Assembly (NCBI RefSeq): GCF_900101265.1 | Contig: NZ_FMZS01000001.1 | Coordinates: forward strand, 186,001-250,000 | Length of the DNA stretch: 64,000 bases | DNA from: Massilia sp. PDC64 | GTDB taxonomy: Bacteria > Pseudomonadota > Gammaproteobacteria > Burkholderiales > Burkholderiaceae_D | Direction of reading: 5' to 3' | Part shown: piece by piece, positions 9,024 to 16,993 of the stretch | Layout: the number at the start of each line of letters is the position of its first letter | Numbering within the stretch: position 1 is the first letter of the stretch | Translations under genes and position numbers: made by a program | The notes under the pieces: model-generated | Database searches by the model: none | Told to the model about the DNA's origin: nothing | What the model saw: the letters and a program-made list of their open reading frames with translations, nothing else

Positions 9024-11809
9024 CCCGTACCCAAGCAGCCCTCGTCGGCATCGACCTCGGCACCACCAACACGGTGCTGGCCTATGCCGACGCGGGGTCC
9101 GAACACGTCGCCACGTTCGCTATTCCACAACTGGTGGCGCCCGGCGAAGTGGGGACGGCCCCGCTGCTGCCGTCGAGCCGCTACCACCCGCTCGCAGGCG
9201 AACTGGCGGCGGATGCGCTGCAACTGCCGTGGTCGGAACGCGATGTCGGCGGCGTGGACCGCGTCGCCATCGGCCGTCTCGCGCGCAGCCTCGGTGCCGC
9301 ATCGCCGGGCCGGCTGGTCGCGTCGGCCAAGAGCTGGCTGTCGCATCCGGGCGTGGACCGCACGGCGCCCATCCTGCCGTGGGGCGCGCCGGACGACGTG
9401 CCGAAAGTGTCGCCGCTGGCCGCGAGCGCCAGCTATCTCGCACACCTGCGCGCGGCGTGGAATACGCAGCATCCCGCACGGCCGCTGGAACGGCAGCAGA
9501 TCGTCCTCACGATCCCCGCCTCGTTCGACGAAGGCGCGCGCGCCCTCACCCTGGAAGCGGCGAAGCTGGCCGGCCTGCCCGACGTGCGCCTGCTGGAAGA
9601 ACCGCAGGCCGCCCTGTACGACTGGCTGCAACGCCACCGCACGACCCTGGCCGCCGACCTCGCGGACGCGAAGCTCGTGCTCGTCGCCGACGTGGGCGGC
9701 GGCACCACCGACTTCACGCTCGTCAAGGTGGAGCTGAAGGATGGGGAACCGTCCCTGTCGCGCATCGGCGTGGGCAACCACCTGATCCTCGGCGGCGACA
9801 ACATGGACCTCGCCCTCGCCCACCTGGCGGAATCGCGCCTGGGCGAAAGCCAGCGCCTGTCCGCCGGCCGCCTCGCGCAACTGACGGAACGGTGCCGCGC
9901 CGCGAAGGAGCAGTTGCTGGCGCCGGATGCGCCGGATGAAACGACCGTCACCTTGCTGGGTGCCGGTTCGCGCCTGATCGGCGCCAGCCGCTCGGCGACC
10001 ATCGCGAAGGCCGACGTCGAACGCATCGTGCTGGACGGCTTCTTCCCCTTCAACGAAGCCCAGGAAGGCCCGCAGCGGGCCCGTGCCGGCATCGTCGAAT
10101 TCGGCCTGCCGTATGCGAGCGACCCGGCCATCACGCGCCATCTGGCGGGTTTCCTGCGCCAGCACGCGCAGGCGGCGCGCGAGGCGCTGGACATCCCCGA
10201 CGATGGCAGCCTGCCGGTACCGGATACGCTGCTGCTGAACGGCGGCGTGTTCCGCGGCCAGGCGCTGGCCCAGCGGCTGGCCGACGTGCTGTCCGCGTGG
10301 CGCGGCGGGAGTGTACGCGTGCTGCACAATGCCGATCCGGACGTCGCCGTCGCGCGCGGCGCCGTCGCCTATTCGCTCGCGCGGGCCGGGCTCGCGCCCG
10401 CCATCGAGAGCGGGTCGGCGCGCAGTTATTACCTGATCCTGGAAGAAGGCCCACGCCTGCGCTCGGTCTGCGTGCTGCCGCGCGGCGCCCGTGCCGGCGA
10501 AGAGATCACGCTGGCCGAACGCAGCTTCGCCCTGCGCGTGGGCCGGCCCGTGCGCTTCCACCTCGTCTCCAGCGTGGCCGATGCGGCCGCGGCGGGTGAC
10601 ATCGTCGACCTCGATCCGGCCGACGTCGTGCGGCTCCCGGCCATCGCCACCGTACTGCGGGCGCAGGATGCGAAGACGGCGTCCATCCCCGTGCGGCTGG
10701 CGGCCGCGCTGTCCGAGCTGGGCACGCTGGAGATGTTCTGCGTGGCCGAGGATGGCAGCGGCCAGCGCTGGCGCCTGGAATTCCAGTTGCGCGGCGAAGA
10801 GGAAGCGCCGGCCACGGTCGATGCCGTGCATCCCCAGATCGACGAGGCCATCAGGCGCATCGACCGCATCTTCGGCGCGCGCAACCAGCAGGTGGAAGTG
10901 CGCGAAGTGCGCCAGCTGCGCGGCGCGCTCGAACACGTGCTGGGCGGCCGCGAGCGGTGGGAGACACCGCTGCTGCGCCGCCTGTTCGACACATTGATGG
11001 AACGCGCGAAAGGCCGGCGCCGTTCGGCCGAGCACGAACGCGTGTGGCTGAACCTGGCCGGCTGGTGTTTGCGCCCCGGCTTCGGCGATCCGCTCGACGA
11101 TTGGAGAATCCAGCAGCTGTGGGCCCTGTTCCCGGCCGGCGCGCAATACTTCAAGGACAGCCAGGTCCGCGCCGAGTGGTGGACGTTGTGGCGGCGCGTG
11201 GCCGGGGGCCTGTCGACGGAAGCGCAACTGCGCCTGCTCGACGACTTCGCGTTCAACCTGCAGGCCGAACCCGCGGACCGCGCGAAGCGTCCCGCCACGC
11301 TCGTCGACGGCAGCGAGGACGACATGCTGCGGCTGGGCGCGTCGCTGGAACGCATCCCGGCCGCGTACAAGGCCGAGATCGGGGACTGGATGGTCGGCCG
11401 CATCATGGGCATTCCGGTGACGCCGAAACCCGATGCGAAGACGGCGGCCACGTATGCGCGCTACCTGTGGGCGCTCGCGCGCGTGGGCGCACGCACTCCC
11501 CTGCACGGCAGCGCGCACGAGGTGGCGCCGCCGGATGCGGCCGGGCGCTGGCTGGCAGAACTCATGAAACTGGACTGGAAGCGGATCGAACCGGCCGGCT
11601 TCGCCGCCGCCCACCTCGCGCGCAAGACGGGCGACCGCACGCGCGACATCGACGACGACCTGCGCGCGCAAGTCCTGCAGCGGCTCGCGTCCGCGGGGGC
11701 GCCGGCCAGCTGGTCCGCGCAGGTGCGCGACGTGGTCGAACTTGACCAGGAAAGCAGCACGCGCATGTTCGGCGATGCGCTGCCGCCGGGCCTGAAACTG
11801 CTGCGCTGA
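9020..11809 (+). CDS. Hsp70-like protein with C-terminal DUF3731-type extension
   Basis: A 929-residue protein starting at GTG, which overlaps the preceding stop (GTGA at 9020-9023). The N-terminal half is an Hsp70 ATPase with GIDLGTTNTVLAY (10-22), SAKSWLSHPGVDR, LLEEPQAALYDW, DVGGGTTDFTLVK (from 224) and LNGGVFRG (from 406). After about residue 590 comes a further 330-residue helical region, starting near VHPQIDEAIRRIDRIFGARN, rich in Trp and Arg, which I recognise as the DUF3731 extension of Hsp70-like proteins. It is a paralogue of the gene before it (shared KSWLSHP, QAALY and GGDNMDLALAHL motifs). The two may form a heteromer. No DnaJ or GrpE gene is nearby. Confidence 0.87.
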   Translation: MTRTQAALVGIDLGTTNTVLAYADAGSEHVATFAIPQLVAPGEVGTAPLLPSSRYHPLAGELAADALQLPWSERDVGGVDRVAIGRLARSLGAASPGRLVASAKSWLSHPGVDRTAPILPWGAPDDVPKVSPLAASASYLAHLRAAWNTQHPARPLERQQIVLTIPASFDEGARALTLEAAKLAGLPDVRLLEEPQAALYDWLQRHRTTLAADLADAKLVLVADVGGGTTDFTLVKVELKDGEPSLSRIGVGNHLILGGDNMDLALAHLAESRLGESQRLSAGRLAQLTERCRAAKEQLLAPDAPDETTVTLLGAGSRLIGASRSATIAKADVERIVLDGFFPFNEAQEGPQRARAGIVEFGLPYASDPAITRHLAGFLRQHAQAAREALDIPDDGSLPVPDTLLLNGGVFRGQALAQRLADVLSAWRGGSVRVLHNADPDVAVARGAVAYSLARAGLAPAIESGSARSYYLILEEGPRLRSVCVLPRGARAGEEITLAERSFALRVGRPVRFHLVSSVADAAAAGDIVDLDPADVVRLPAIATVLRAQDAKTASIPVRLAAALSELGTLEMFCVAEDGSGQRWRLEFQLRGEEEAPATVDAVHPQIDEAIRRIDRIFGARNQQVEVREVRQLRGALEHVLGGRERWETPLLRRLFDTLMERAKGRRRSAEHERVWLNLAGWCLRPGFGDPLDDWRIQQLWALFPAGAQYFKDSQVRAEWWTLWRRVAGGLSTEAQLRLLDDFAFNLQAEPADRAKRPATLVDGSEDDMLRLGASLERIPAAYKAEIGDWMVGRIMGIPVTPKPDAKTAATYARYLWALARVGARTPLHGSAHEVAPPDAAGRWLAELMKLDWKRIEPAGFAAAHLARKTGDRTRDIDDDLRAQVLQRLASAGAPASWSAQVRDVVELDQESSTRMFGDALPPGLKLLR

Positions 11810-11892
11810 AACCGTCGTTCGGGTGGCTCCTGCACGAACGTGGCTTTTCGGGCATCATCGCCTCTCCACCGAGTCACAGAAGGAGAAGTGCA

Positions 11893-12753
11893 ATGTCCGA
11901 CCCCACGAACCCGTTCACGTCCCCCTATGTCCCGCCCCGGGTCTGGTCCCCGGCGACGCCTTCGGGCGGTGCCTTCGCCAGCATCAACCGTCCCATCGCG
12001 GGCAAGACCCACGAGCAGGAGCTGCCGGTCGGCAAGCATCCGCTGCAACTGTATTCGCTGGGCACGCCGAACGGGCAAAAGGTCACGATCATGCTCGAGG
12101 AGCTGCTGGCCGCCGGCCACACGGGCGCGGAATACGACGCCTGGCTCATCCGCATCAACGAAGGCGCGCAGTTCGGCAGCGGCTTCGTCGAGATCAACCC
12201 GAACTCCAAGATCCCGGCCCTCGTCGACCGCAGCGGACCAGAGCCCGTGCGCGTGTTCGAGTCCGGTTCGATCCTCGTCTACCTGGCGGAAAAATTCGGC
12301 AGCGCCTTCCTGCCCAGGGACATCCCGGCCCGCACCGAGACGTTCAACTGGCTGATGTGGCAGATGGGCTCGGCGCCTTTCGTCGGCGGCGGCTTCGGCC
12401 ATTTCTATGCGTATGCGCCGGAAAAACTGGAATACCCGATCAACCGCTACGCGATGGAAACGAAGCGCCAGCTGGACGTGCTCGACCGCCTGCTGGCCGA
12501 GCGCCGCTTCGTCGCGGGCGACGAGTACACGATCGCCGACATGGCGATCTGGCCGTGGTACGGCGGCCTCGTGCTGGGCGAGCTGTACGACGCCGCCGAA
12601 TTCCTCGCCGTGCACCAGTACCAGCAGGTGCGCCGCTGGGCGGACGAAGTCGGCGCGCGTCCGGCCGTGATCCGGGGCCGCAAGGTCAACCGGGTGCGCG
12701 GCAAGCCGGAAGAACAGGTGCTGGAGCGCCACGACGCATCCGACCTGGACTGA
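11893..12753 (+). CDS. yghU: glutathione-dependent disulfide-bond oxidoreductase, YghU type
   Basis: A 286-residue cytosolic GST-fold protein close in length and pattern to E. coli YghU: N-terminal extension (MSDPTNPFTSPYVPPRVWSP), thioredoxin-like domain from LQLYSLGTPNGQKVTIMLEE (about 50-70) with the GSH-binding NPNSKIPAL and ESGSILVYLAEKFG, then an all-helical domain containing DEYTIADMAIWPWYGG. YghU/Ure2-like enzymes lack a catalytic Cys and show GSH-dependent disulfide reductase activity. A strong AGAAGGAGA sequence lies before the ATG. The stop is 12 bases from that of the opposing LprI-like gene. Substrates in this organism are unknown. Confidence 0.85.
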   Translation: MSDPTNPFTSPYVPPRVWSPATPSGGAFASINRPIAGKTHEQELPVGKHPLQLYSLGTPNGQKVTIMLEELLAAGHTGAEYDAWLIRINEGAQFGSGFVEINPNSKIPALVDRSGPEPVRVFESGSILVYLAEKFGSAFLPRDIPARTETFNWLMWQMGSAPFVGGGFGHFYAYAPEKLEYPINRYAMETKRQLDVLDRLLAERRFVAGDEYTIADMAIWPWYGGLVLGELYDAAEFLAVHQYQQVRRWADEVGARPAVIRGRKVNRVRGKPEEQVLERHDASDLD

Positions 12754-12765
12754 CGGCCGGCGCGC

Positions 12766-13137
12766 TTACAGCTTGCTGTTCTGGCAGCCGGCGCTCACGC
12801 ACTCGCGCAGGCGGTCCTGCAGGAATTGCGCGCGGCGGACGGTCGTGTCGGTCGCGCACTCGAGGTTGACGTAGAATGCGGTCCCTTCGTGGCGCGAGCA
12901 ATTGTTGTTGCGCTCGTCGATCCACTGCAGCTGGCCCGTCTTGAGGCGCTTCTTGCCGTCCGCATCGAGCTTGCCGGCCAGCTTGCCGTACGTGCTGTTG
13001 AGCTCATTGTCTGCTTCCTGGTACACCTTGTTCAGGCAATACAGGCCGTCGAAATCCTTCTTCGGCTTGTCGCATGCCGAATTCGCCTGCGCGGCACCCG
13101 CCGCGCACATCAGTACCGCCAACATCCAACGTTTCAT
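12766..13137 (-). CDS. exported LprI-domain-like small protein
   Basis: A 123-residue protein with a signal peptide (MKRWMLAVLMCAAGAAQA) and six mature cysteines likely to form disulfides. The core, LNKVYQEADNELNSTYGKLAGKL followed by LKTGQLQWIDERNNNC, is the LprI N-terminal/DUF1311 pattern known from lysozyme-inhibitor LprI and many periplasmic proteins of unknown role. The start at 13137 is preferred over an upstream in-frame one because GGAGGA lies 5 bases before it and the signal peptide begins there. Function beyond the periplasmic location is not established. It is transcribed towards yghU. Confidence 0.75.
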   Translation of the reverse strand: MKRWMLAVLMCAAGAAQANSACDKPKKDFDGLYCLNKVYQEADNELNSTYGKLAGKLDADGKKRLKTGQLQWIDERNNNCSRHEGTAFYVNLECATDTTVRRAQFLQDRLRECVSAGCQNSKL

Positions 13138-13435
13138 TATTCCTCCTTCGTGTTTGGGCCATTGATCATGAACCAGGTTCAGCATGATAGTCGAGTAGAC
13201 GAGACTTGATTCTCACGAAGTATTGCGTGGCGCTACTTCCTGGTTCGTTCCGGTCGTCTTTTTCCTGGAATCTAGCGCGCGCGCGGCAATGCGGATTGGG
13301 GCTAGGATCGCTTCCGTCGGTGGTACCGCGTTCGCGCACGATTGAGCGCACGCAAACGCGGACCAGGCGGTCCATTTACCCTGAATGGATACCGCACCGA
13401 CAGCCCTGCAATCATCGACATCAGGAGGACGAGAG
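13138..13435. other. intergenic region without a recognisable gene
   Basis: About 300 bases between the LprI-like gene and the PRC-barrel gene, which are transcribed away from each other. Short frames exist on both strands but none has a ribosome-binding site, family resemblance or the codon use of the neighbours. It presumably carries both promoters. The PRC gene has AGGAGG at 13423-13428. Confidence 0.6.
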
Positions 13436-14089
13436 ATGAGCTACGCAGATCGCGACAAATACGGCATGTACAAGGACACCGGACAACATGCCGGCCCCGG
13501 CCCCGCGCTGATGGGCGCCGACACCCTGATCGGCGACAGCGTCGTCAACGCTGCCGACGAAGACCTGGGCGACATCAAGGAAATCATGCTCGACATGCAG
13601 ACCGGCCAGGTCGCCTACGCCGTGCTGTCCTTCGGCGGCTTCCTGGGCATGGGCGACAAGCTGTTCGCCGTGCCCTGGCAAGCCCTGCACCTGGACACCG
13701 TCAACAAGCGCTTCGTGCTCGACATCGAGAAGGAGCGCCTGCAGAACGCCCCCGGCTTCGACAAGGATGCCTGGCCCGACATGGCTGACGCGCAATGGGC
13801 CCAACAAATCCACACCTTCTACGGCACCGACCCGATGCGTTCCGGCGCGCCCAGCATGGGACCGAACGTGGCGATGCGCGGGATGGTCGGCGGTGGCGCA
13901 GGCGCGAGCACGGGCGCCGGTGCAGGCATGGGCTCGATGGGCGCCGGGCATGCGGGCTCGTCCGATATGGGCACGGGCGCGGGCAGTGCCATGCCGGGCG
14001 GCGGAGCCGGCGGGAGCCTCGATCCACGGTCCGGTACGGCCGGCAGCGATACTGACCTGAGCAAGATCCGCGGCAGCAATCTCGGCTGA
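13436..14089 (+). CDS. PRC-barrel domain protein with Gly/Ala/Met-rich tail
   Basis: A 217-residue protein. Residues 20-95 (ALMGADTLIGDSVVNAADED through VPWQALHLDTVNKRFVLDIE) form a PRC-barrel, a small beta-barrel found in RimM, photosynthetic reaction centres and many stress-related bacterial proteins. Residues 135-205 are a low-complexity tail of Gly, Ala, Ser and Met (MGSMGAGHAGSSDMGTGAGS type). No signal peptide is present, so it is probably cytoplasmic. The ATG at 13436 follows AGGAGG by 7 bases; the longer frame from 13385 lacks such a site. General-stress or desiccation roles are often proposed for this type, but nothing here proves it. Confidence 0.8.
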   Translation: MSYADRDKYGMYKDTGQHAGPGPALMGADTLIGDSVVNAADEDLGDIKEIMLDMQTGQVAYAVLSFGGFLGMGDKLFAVPWQALHLDTVNKRFVLDIEKERLQNAPGFDKDAWPDMADAQWAQQIHTFYGTDPMRSGAPSMGPNVAMRGMVGGGAGASTGAGAGMGSMGAGHAGSSDMGTGAGSAMPGGGAGGSLDPRSGTAGSDTDLSKIRGSNLG

Positions 14090-14103
14090 CGCTGGACGAC
14101 GTC

Positions 14104-14130
14104 GCCGGCCGGTCAAGCCGACTGGCCGGC
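14104..14130 (+). terminator. GC-rich hairpin after PRC-barrel gene
   Basis: A 10-bp stem (GCCGGCCGGT with ACTGGCCGGC, one G-U pair) closes a 7-base loop 14 bases after the PRC-barrel stop. There is no run of T after it, so it is at best a weak intrinsic terminator or an mRNA 3'-end stabiliser. Confidence 0.4.
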
Positions 14131-14140
14131 GATTCGCGTC

Positions 14141-14155
14141 GTTACAACTTGTAAC
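14141..14155. promoter_or_regulatory. perfect palindrome GTTACAACTTGTAAC
   Basis: Seven bases on each side of a central C are exactly complementary. It lies about 190 bases before the glycosyltransferase gene in an AT-richer gap (14131-14346). Size and symmetry suit a dimeric helix-turn-helix regulator. No regulator gene is adjacent. Confidence 0.4.
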
Positions 14156-14334
14156 GTCAACAGTGCTTCGTTTTTCCATGCAATCTGGCAGACTGACGGG
14201 ATGCAATATTTACTGATCGGCCACTTTGTGTCGCATTGGCATGCAACACGGATGTCATCGAAGCATGCTAATTCTTAACAAAAGCTTTACTCAACTTTAC
14301 AGCACCGCCCGTTCTACCCCGGCCATCCGCCCTC

Positions 14335-14340
14335 TACAAT
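14335..14340 (+). promoter_or_regulatory. -10-like TACAAT just before the glycosyltransferase start
   Basis: TACAAT ends 6 bases before the ATG at 14347, and no Shine-Dalgarno sequence precedes that ATG. If this -10 element is used, transcription would begin at or next to the A of ATG, giving a leaderless mRNA. No convincing -35 box is visible at 17 bp. Confidence 0.35.
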
Positions 14341-14346
14341 TTTGTT

Positions 14347-15576
14347 ATGAAAATCTCGAGTGAACAGACGCTGAAACTGGACAGCTGGGGTGGCCGCGCA
14401 CAGCCGGGCGCATTCGACACGGACTGGCTGGCGGACTCGGCCGCCCGCACGGCGCTGGTCGACCGGGCGCTGCTCGCGCGTGCCGACAGGATCCTGTTCA
14501 TCGCCCACCTGGCGCTGGGCGATTTCACTTACCTGCAGAGCTGCTTCGCCGCCTTCGCGCGCGCCTTCCCGCACCTGAAGATCGACCTGTGGGTCGACGA
14601 GCGCCGCCGCACGCGCCGGGCCGCGGACTGGCCGCACCTGAAAAAATACGCGTTGTACGACTGGCTGGCCGAGTGCCCGTGCTTCAACAAGGTCTACGAC
14701 GAAACCTACAGTCCCGCGCTGTACAAGGCTTCGCTGCAGGAAGCGCAGCGCCAGGATTACCCGATCGTCGTGTCGCTCGCCGTGCTGGACCGGCACAAGT
14801 ACGCGGGCCTGGCCCGCAAGATCAGCCCGCATGGCTTCGTCGTGGGCCAGAAGAAGCGCGTGCGGTCCTACGACCTGCCGAAGCACCTCGCCTACCGCAA
14901 GCTGGACGCCTTCATCCCCGCGTACACCACGGCATCGCATCCGGACCAGCACATCAGCGACATCTATGCCGACTGGTTCACGCAGCTGTTCGGCATCACG
15001 ATCCCGCCGGCAGCCCGCTATCCCGTGCTGTCCATCCCCGACCGGTGGATGGATTACGCGCGCGGCCAGTTCTTCGCCTGGGGCTTCGGCGGCACCGGCC
15101 GCAGTGGCGTAATGGCGCCCAAGGTCGTGTTCCTGAATGCGTATTCGAAATCGATCGAACGCTCATGGCCGCTGGAACGGGTCATCGAACTCATTCGCAC
15201 CATGCAGCAGGACGCGAAGTGGCACGACGCCGGCTTCATCGTCAACGTCGTCCCGGAAGATCTGGCCCGCGCCCGCGCCCTGTTCGCCCGTCACAACCTC
15301 GCGCGCACCCATTTGTTCAGTGCCGAAGACAATTTCTTCCAGCTACCGGCCATCCTCAGCCTGTGCAAGCTGATCGTCTCCGTCGAGACGGCCGTCATGC
15401 ACCTGGCGAATGCCGTGCACGTCCCCGTCATCGCCCTGATGCGTCAGAAGAATCCGGAATGGGCACCCATCGACAAGCACAACAGCACGGTCATCACCGT
15501 GGCGCGGCGCGACGACTGGGTGGACAGGATCGGCGTGGACGAGGTGATGGCCGCGCTGGGCTGGCAGGCGCTGTAA
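14347..15576 (+). CDS. glycosyltransferase family 9 (heptosyltransferase-like) protein
   Basis: A 409-residue cytoplasmic or membrane-associated protein with the GT-B layout of ADP-heptose transferases. The N-terminal half contains RILFIAHLALGDFTYLQSCF (about 43-62) and LKIDLWVDER; the C-terminal half contains a nucleotide-sugar site with VSVETAVMHLANAVHVPVIAL (about 343-363), the family's typical region after the final helix. GT9 enzymes add heptose to lipopolysaccharide core or, less often, other sugars to glycans. The N-terminal Arg-Gly motif of WaaC/WaaF (GD followed by primary helix) is only partly kept. It stands alone, with no other LPS gene nearby, so the acceptor is unknown. Confidence 0.75.
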   Translation: MKISSEQTLKLDSWGGRAQPGAFDTDWLADSAARTALVDRALLARADRILFIAHLALGDFTYLQSCFAAFARAFPHLKIDLWVDERRRTRRAADWPHLKKYALYDWLAECPCFNKVYDETYSPALYKASLQEAQRQDYPIVVSLAVLDRHKYAGLARKISPHGFVVGQKKRVRSYDLPKHLAYRKLDAFIPAYTTASHPDQHISDIYADWFTQLFGITIPPAARYPVLSIPDRWMDYARGQFFAWGFGGTGRSGVMAPKVVFLNAYSKSIERSWPLERVIELIRTMQQDAKWHDAGFIVNVVPEDLARARALFARHNLARTHLFSAEDNFFQLPAILSLCKLIVSVETAVMHLANAVHVPVIALMRQKNPEWAPIDKHNSTVITVARRDDWVDRIGVDEVMAALGWQAL

Positions 15577-15579
15577 GCG

Positions 15580-16032
15580 TCAGGACGTGATGGGCGGCGC
15601 CAGTGCCTCCGCCGTGCCCTTGGCCGCGATGCGCTGCAGCGTCCGCTCCAGCATGGCCGTGTCAGGATAGATGCGCACGCTCGTCACCTTGCCCCAGCGG
15701 ACCTCGATCAGGTTGACGCCCTCGGCGGACGTTTGCACGCCATCCGTGCCGTAATTCGTTTCGGTCCAGATCGCCTCGACCTGCGTGCGCCACGGCCAGC
15801 CCGACACGCGGACCTCGTGCAACGTGAAGCGGATGCCCTGCAGCAGGCGCAACAGGCGCTCGTACCACGCGCGGATGGCCTCGGGCGTACGGCGCGTGCC
15901 CGACAGCGCATGCGTGCCAACGAAATAATGCACGGCGTCCGGTGCGAGCTCGTCCGTGATGGCGTCGATGTTCCCCGCGCTGAGGCCGGCGAATGCGTTG
16001 ACGATCCTGCGTCGCACGATGGCGTGATACAT
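15580..16032 (-). CDS. nuclear transport factor 2-like (SnoaL-type) protein
   Basis: A 150-residue protein with the NTF2/SnoaL cone fold pattern: helix MYHAIVRRRIVNAFAGLSAGNIDAITDELAPDAVHYF, then HALSGTRRTPEAIRAWYERL, and beta strands including EAIWTETNYGTDG and EGVNLIEVRWGKVTSVRIYPD. The family covers ketosteroid isomerase-like enzymes, limonene-epoxide hydrolases and non-enzymatic binding proteins, and substrate cannot be deduced. The ATG at 16032 has GGGGGAG just upstream. The stop is 3 bases from that of the glycosyltransferase. The DUF6404-like gene lies 11 bases upstream on the same strand, so the two may be co-transcribed. Confidence 0.75.
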   Translation of the reverse strand: MYHAIVRRRIVNAFAGLSAGNIDAITDELAPDAVHYFVGTHALSGTRRTPEAIRAWYERLLRLLQGIRFTLHEVRVSGWPWRTQVEAIWTETNYGTDGVQTSAEGVNLIEVRWGKVTSVRIYPDTAMLERTLQRIAAKGTAEALAPPITS

Positions 16033-16043
16033 GGCTCCCCCGT

Positions 16044-16448
16044 TTAGCCTGTCTGTTCGTCCCCGCCGAACGATTCCCATGCCGGCAGCCCGAATTCCCG
16101 CCGTTCGCGCGTATAAAACCACGCCATCGTCAACCCGAACGCCGCGCCGGCGCCGGCGGACCTGAGCGCCACGCCCAGGAAATCCATCCCCTGGTGCGAC
16201 CACACGAGCAGCCACATGAACACGCCCCACGCGCAAGTGAACCACGAACCATAAACTCCAGCAATGTGGGCGAAACCGAGGAAGTGCGGCGGACGGACGC
16301 GGACGCCGAGTTTCCACAGCAGACGGAACAGCGGCGGCGCGGCGTGATGACGCGCCAGGCCGCGCGCGGACAGCATGGCGAGGGAACGGTCCAGTTGGGC
16401 TCGGAAATGCATAAGGATATTGAACAGGTACAGCCGCCACCTTACCAA
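16044..16448 (-). CDS. DUF6404-type small membrane protein
   Basis: A 134-residue protein (or 122 from the ATG at 16412). The segment APPLFRLLWKLGVRVRPPHFLGF followed by two transmembrane helices (HIAGVYGSWFTCAWGVFMWLLVW and LRSAGAGAAFGLTMAWFYT) matches the DUF6404 layout as I remember it. The start is ambiguous: the TTG at 16448 has GGAGG at ideal 6-base spacing, whereas the ATG at 16412 has no ribosome-binding site. I favour TTG. Function is unknown. It is transcribed away from the MarR gene. Confidence 0.6.
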   Translation of the reverse strand: MVRWRLYLFNILMHFRAQLDRSLAMLSARGLARHHAAPPLFRLLWKLGVRVRPPHFLGFAHIAGVYGSWFTCAWGVFMWLLVWSHQGMDFLGVALRSAGAGAAFGLTMAWFYTRERREFGLPAWESFGGDEQTG

Positions 16449-16491
16449 ATGTGTCCTCCGGAAAATGCGTGCATTGTCACGAAGACACCAT

Positions 16492-16520
16492 TTGCATCCG
16501 TCGCGCGATCGGCGTAAGAT
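16492..16520 (+). promoter_or_regulatory. possible promoter of the MarR-efflux operon
   Basis: TTGCAT (16492-16497), a 17-bp spacer and TAAGAT (16515-16520) precede the MarR gene. The predicted start of transcription falls within the palindrome at 16524-16538, a typical place for a repressor to block RNA polymerase. The -35 match is weak. Confidence 0.35.
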
Positions 16521-16523
16521 AGT

Positions 16524-16538
16524 TAGGTAGGCTACCTA
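16524..16538. promoter_or_regulatory. MarR operator TAGGTAGGCTACCTA
   Basis: A perfect 7-bp inverted repeat around one central base, 8 bases before the marR-type ATG. MarR dimers bind palindromes of this size and usually repress their own operon. Position and symmetry make this the probable autoregulatory site controlling the regulator and the DHA2 pump. Confidence 0.65.
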
Positions 16539-16546
16539 TATTAAAC

Positions 16547-16993
16547 ATGACCCAATACGACCAACACGTCGAACGCCTGTCCGAAGACCTGCGCGCAGCC
16601 CTCAAGGGCATCGTGCGCCAGATGCGGCGCGACACGGACCGCCAGGAACAAGGCCTGTCGCTGATGCAGGCGATGTTGCTGCACCTGATCCATGAGCATC
16701 CCGGCATCGGCGTGGCCGAGCTGGCGCGCATGCAGCAGGTGCGCAGCCCGACGATGAGCGGCCAGGTCAAGGCGCTGGAAGCGGCCGGCCTCGTCGAACG
16801 CGCCGCCCAGGAACACGACCGCCGCCGGAGCGGCCTGCACGTCAGCCCCGCGGGCCACACCGCCCTGCGCCGCTTGCGCGACCGCCGCCACGACTGGCTG
16901 TCGCAACGCATTGCCCGCCTGTCGCCCGACCAGATGGCCGCGCTCGCCGGCGCCATCGACGCCCTCAACTTCCTCGCCGACCATGAAGACTGA
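16547..16993 (+). CDS. MarR family transcriptional regulator
   Basis: A 148-residue winged-helix repressor. Helix ALKGIVRQMRRDTDRQEQGLSLMQAMLLHLI leads into the recognition region IGVAELARMQQVRSPTMSGQVKALEAAGLVERAAQ and the wing EHDRRRSGLHVSPAG (the DxRR pattern at residues 87-90 is typical). C-terminal helices form the dimer interface. MarR proteins release DNA on binding phenolic or drug-like ligands. The 3' end overlaps the DHA2 transporter start by 11 bases, so regulator and pump form one coupled operon. The palindrome 8 bases upstream is the likely operator. Confidence 0.9.
   Translation: MTQYDQHVERLSEDLRAALKGIVRQMRRDTDRQEQGLSLMQAMLLHLIHEHPGIGVAELARMQQVRSPTMSGQVKALEAAGLVERAAQEHDRRRSGLHVSPAGHTALRRLRDRRHDWLSQRIARLSPDQMAALAGAIDALNFLADHED

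Noticed and set aside
8618..11671. 1017-residue open frame antisense to the second Hsp70 gene
   Set aside because: Low-complexity Arg/Gln/Ala translation without motifs; the opposing Hsp70 frame has ATPase motifs.
13900..14040. Gly/Ala/Met-rich repeat region as a separate gene or PE/PGRS-like element
   Set aside because: It is the in-frame tail of the PRC-barrel protein, with no independent start.
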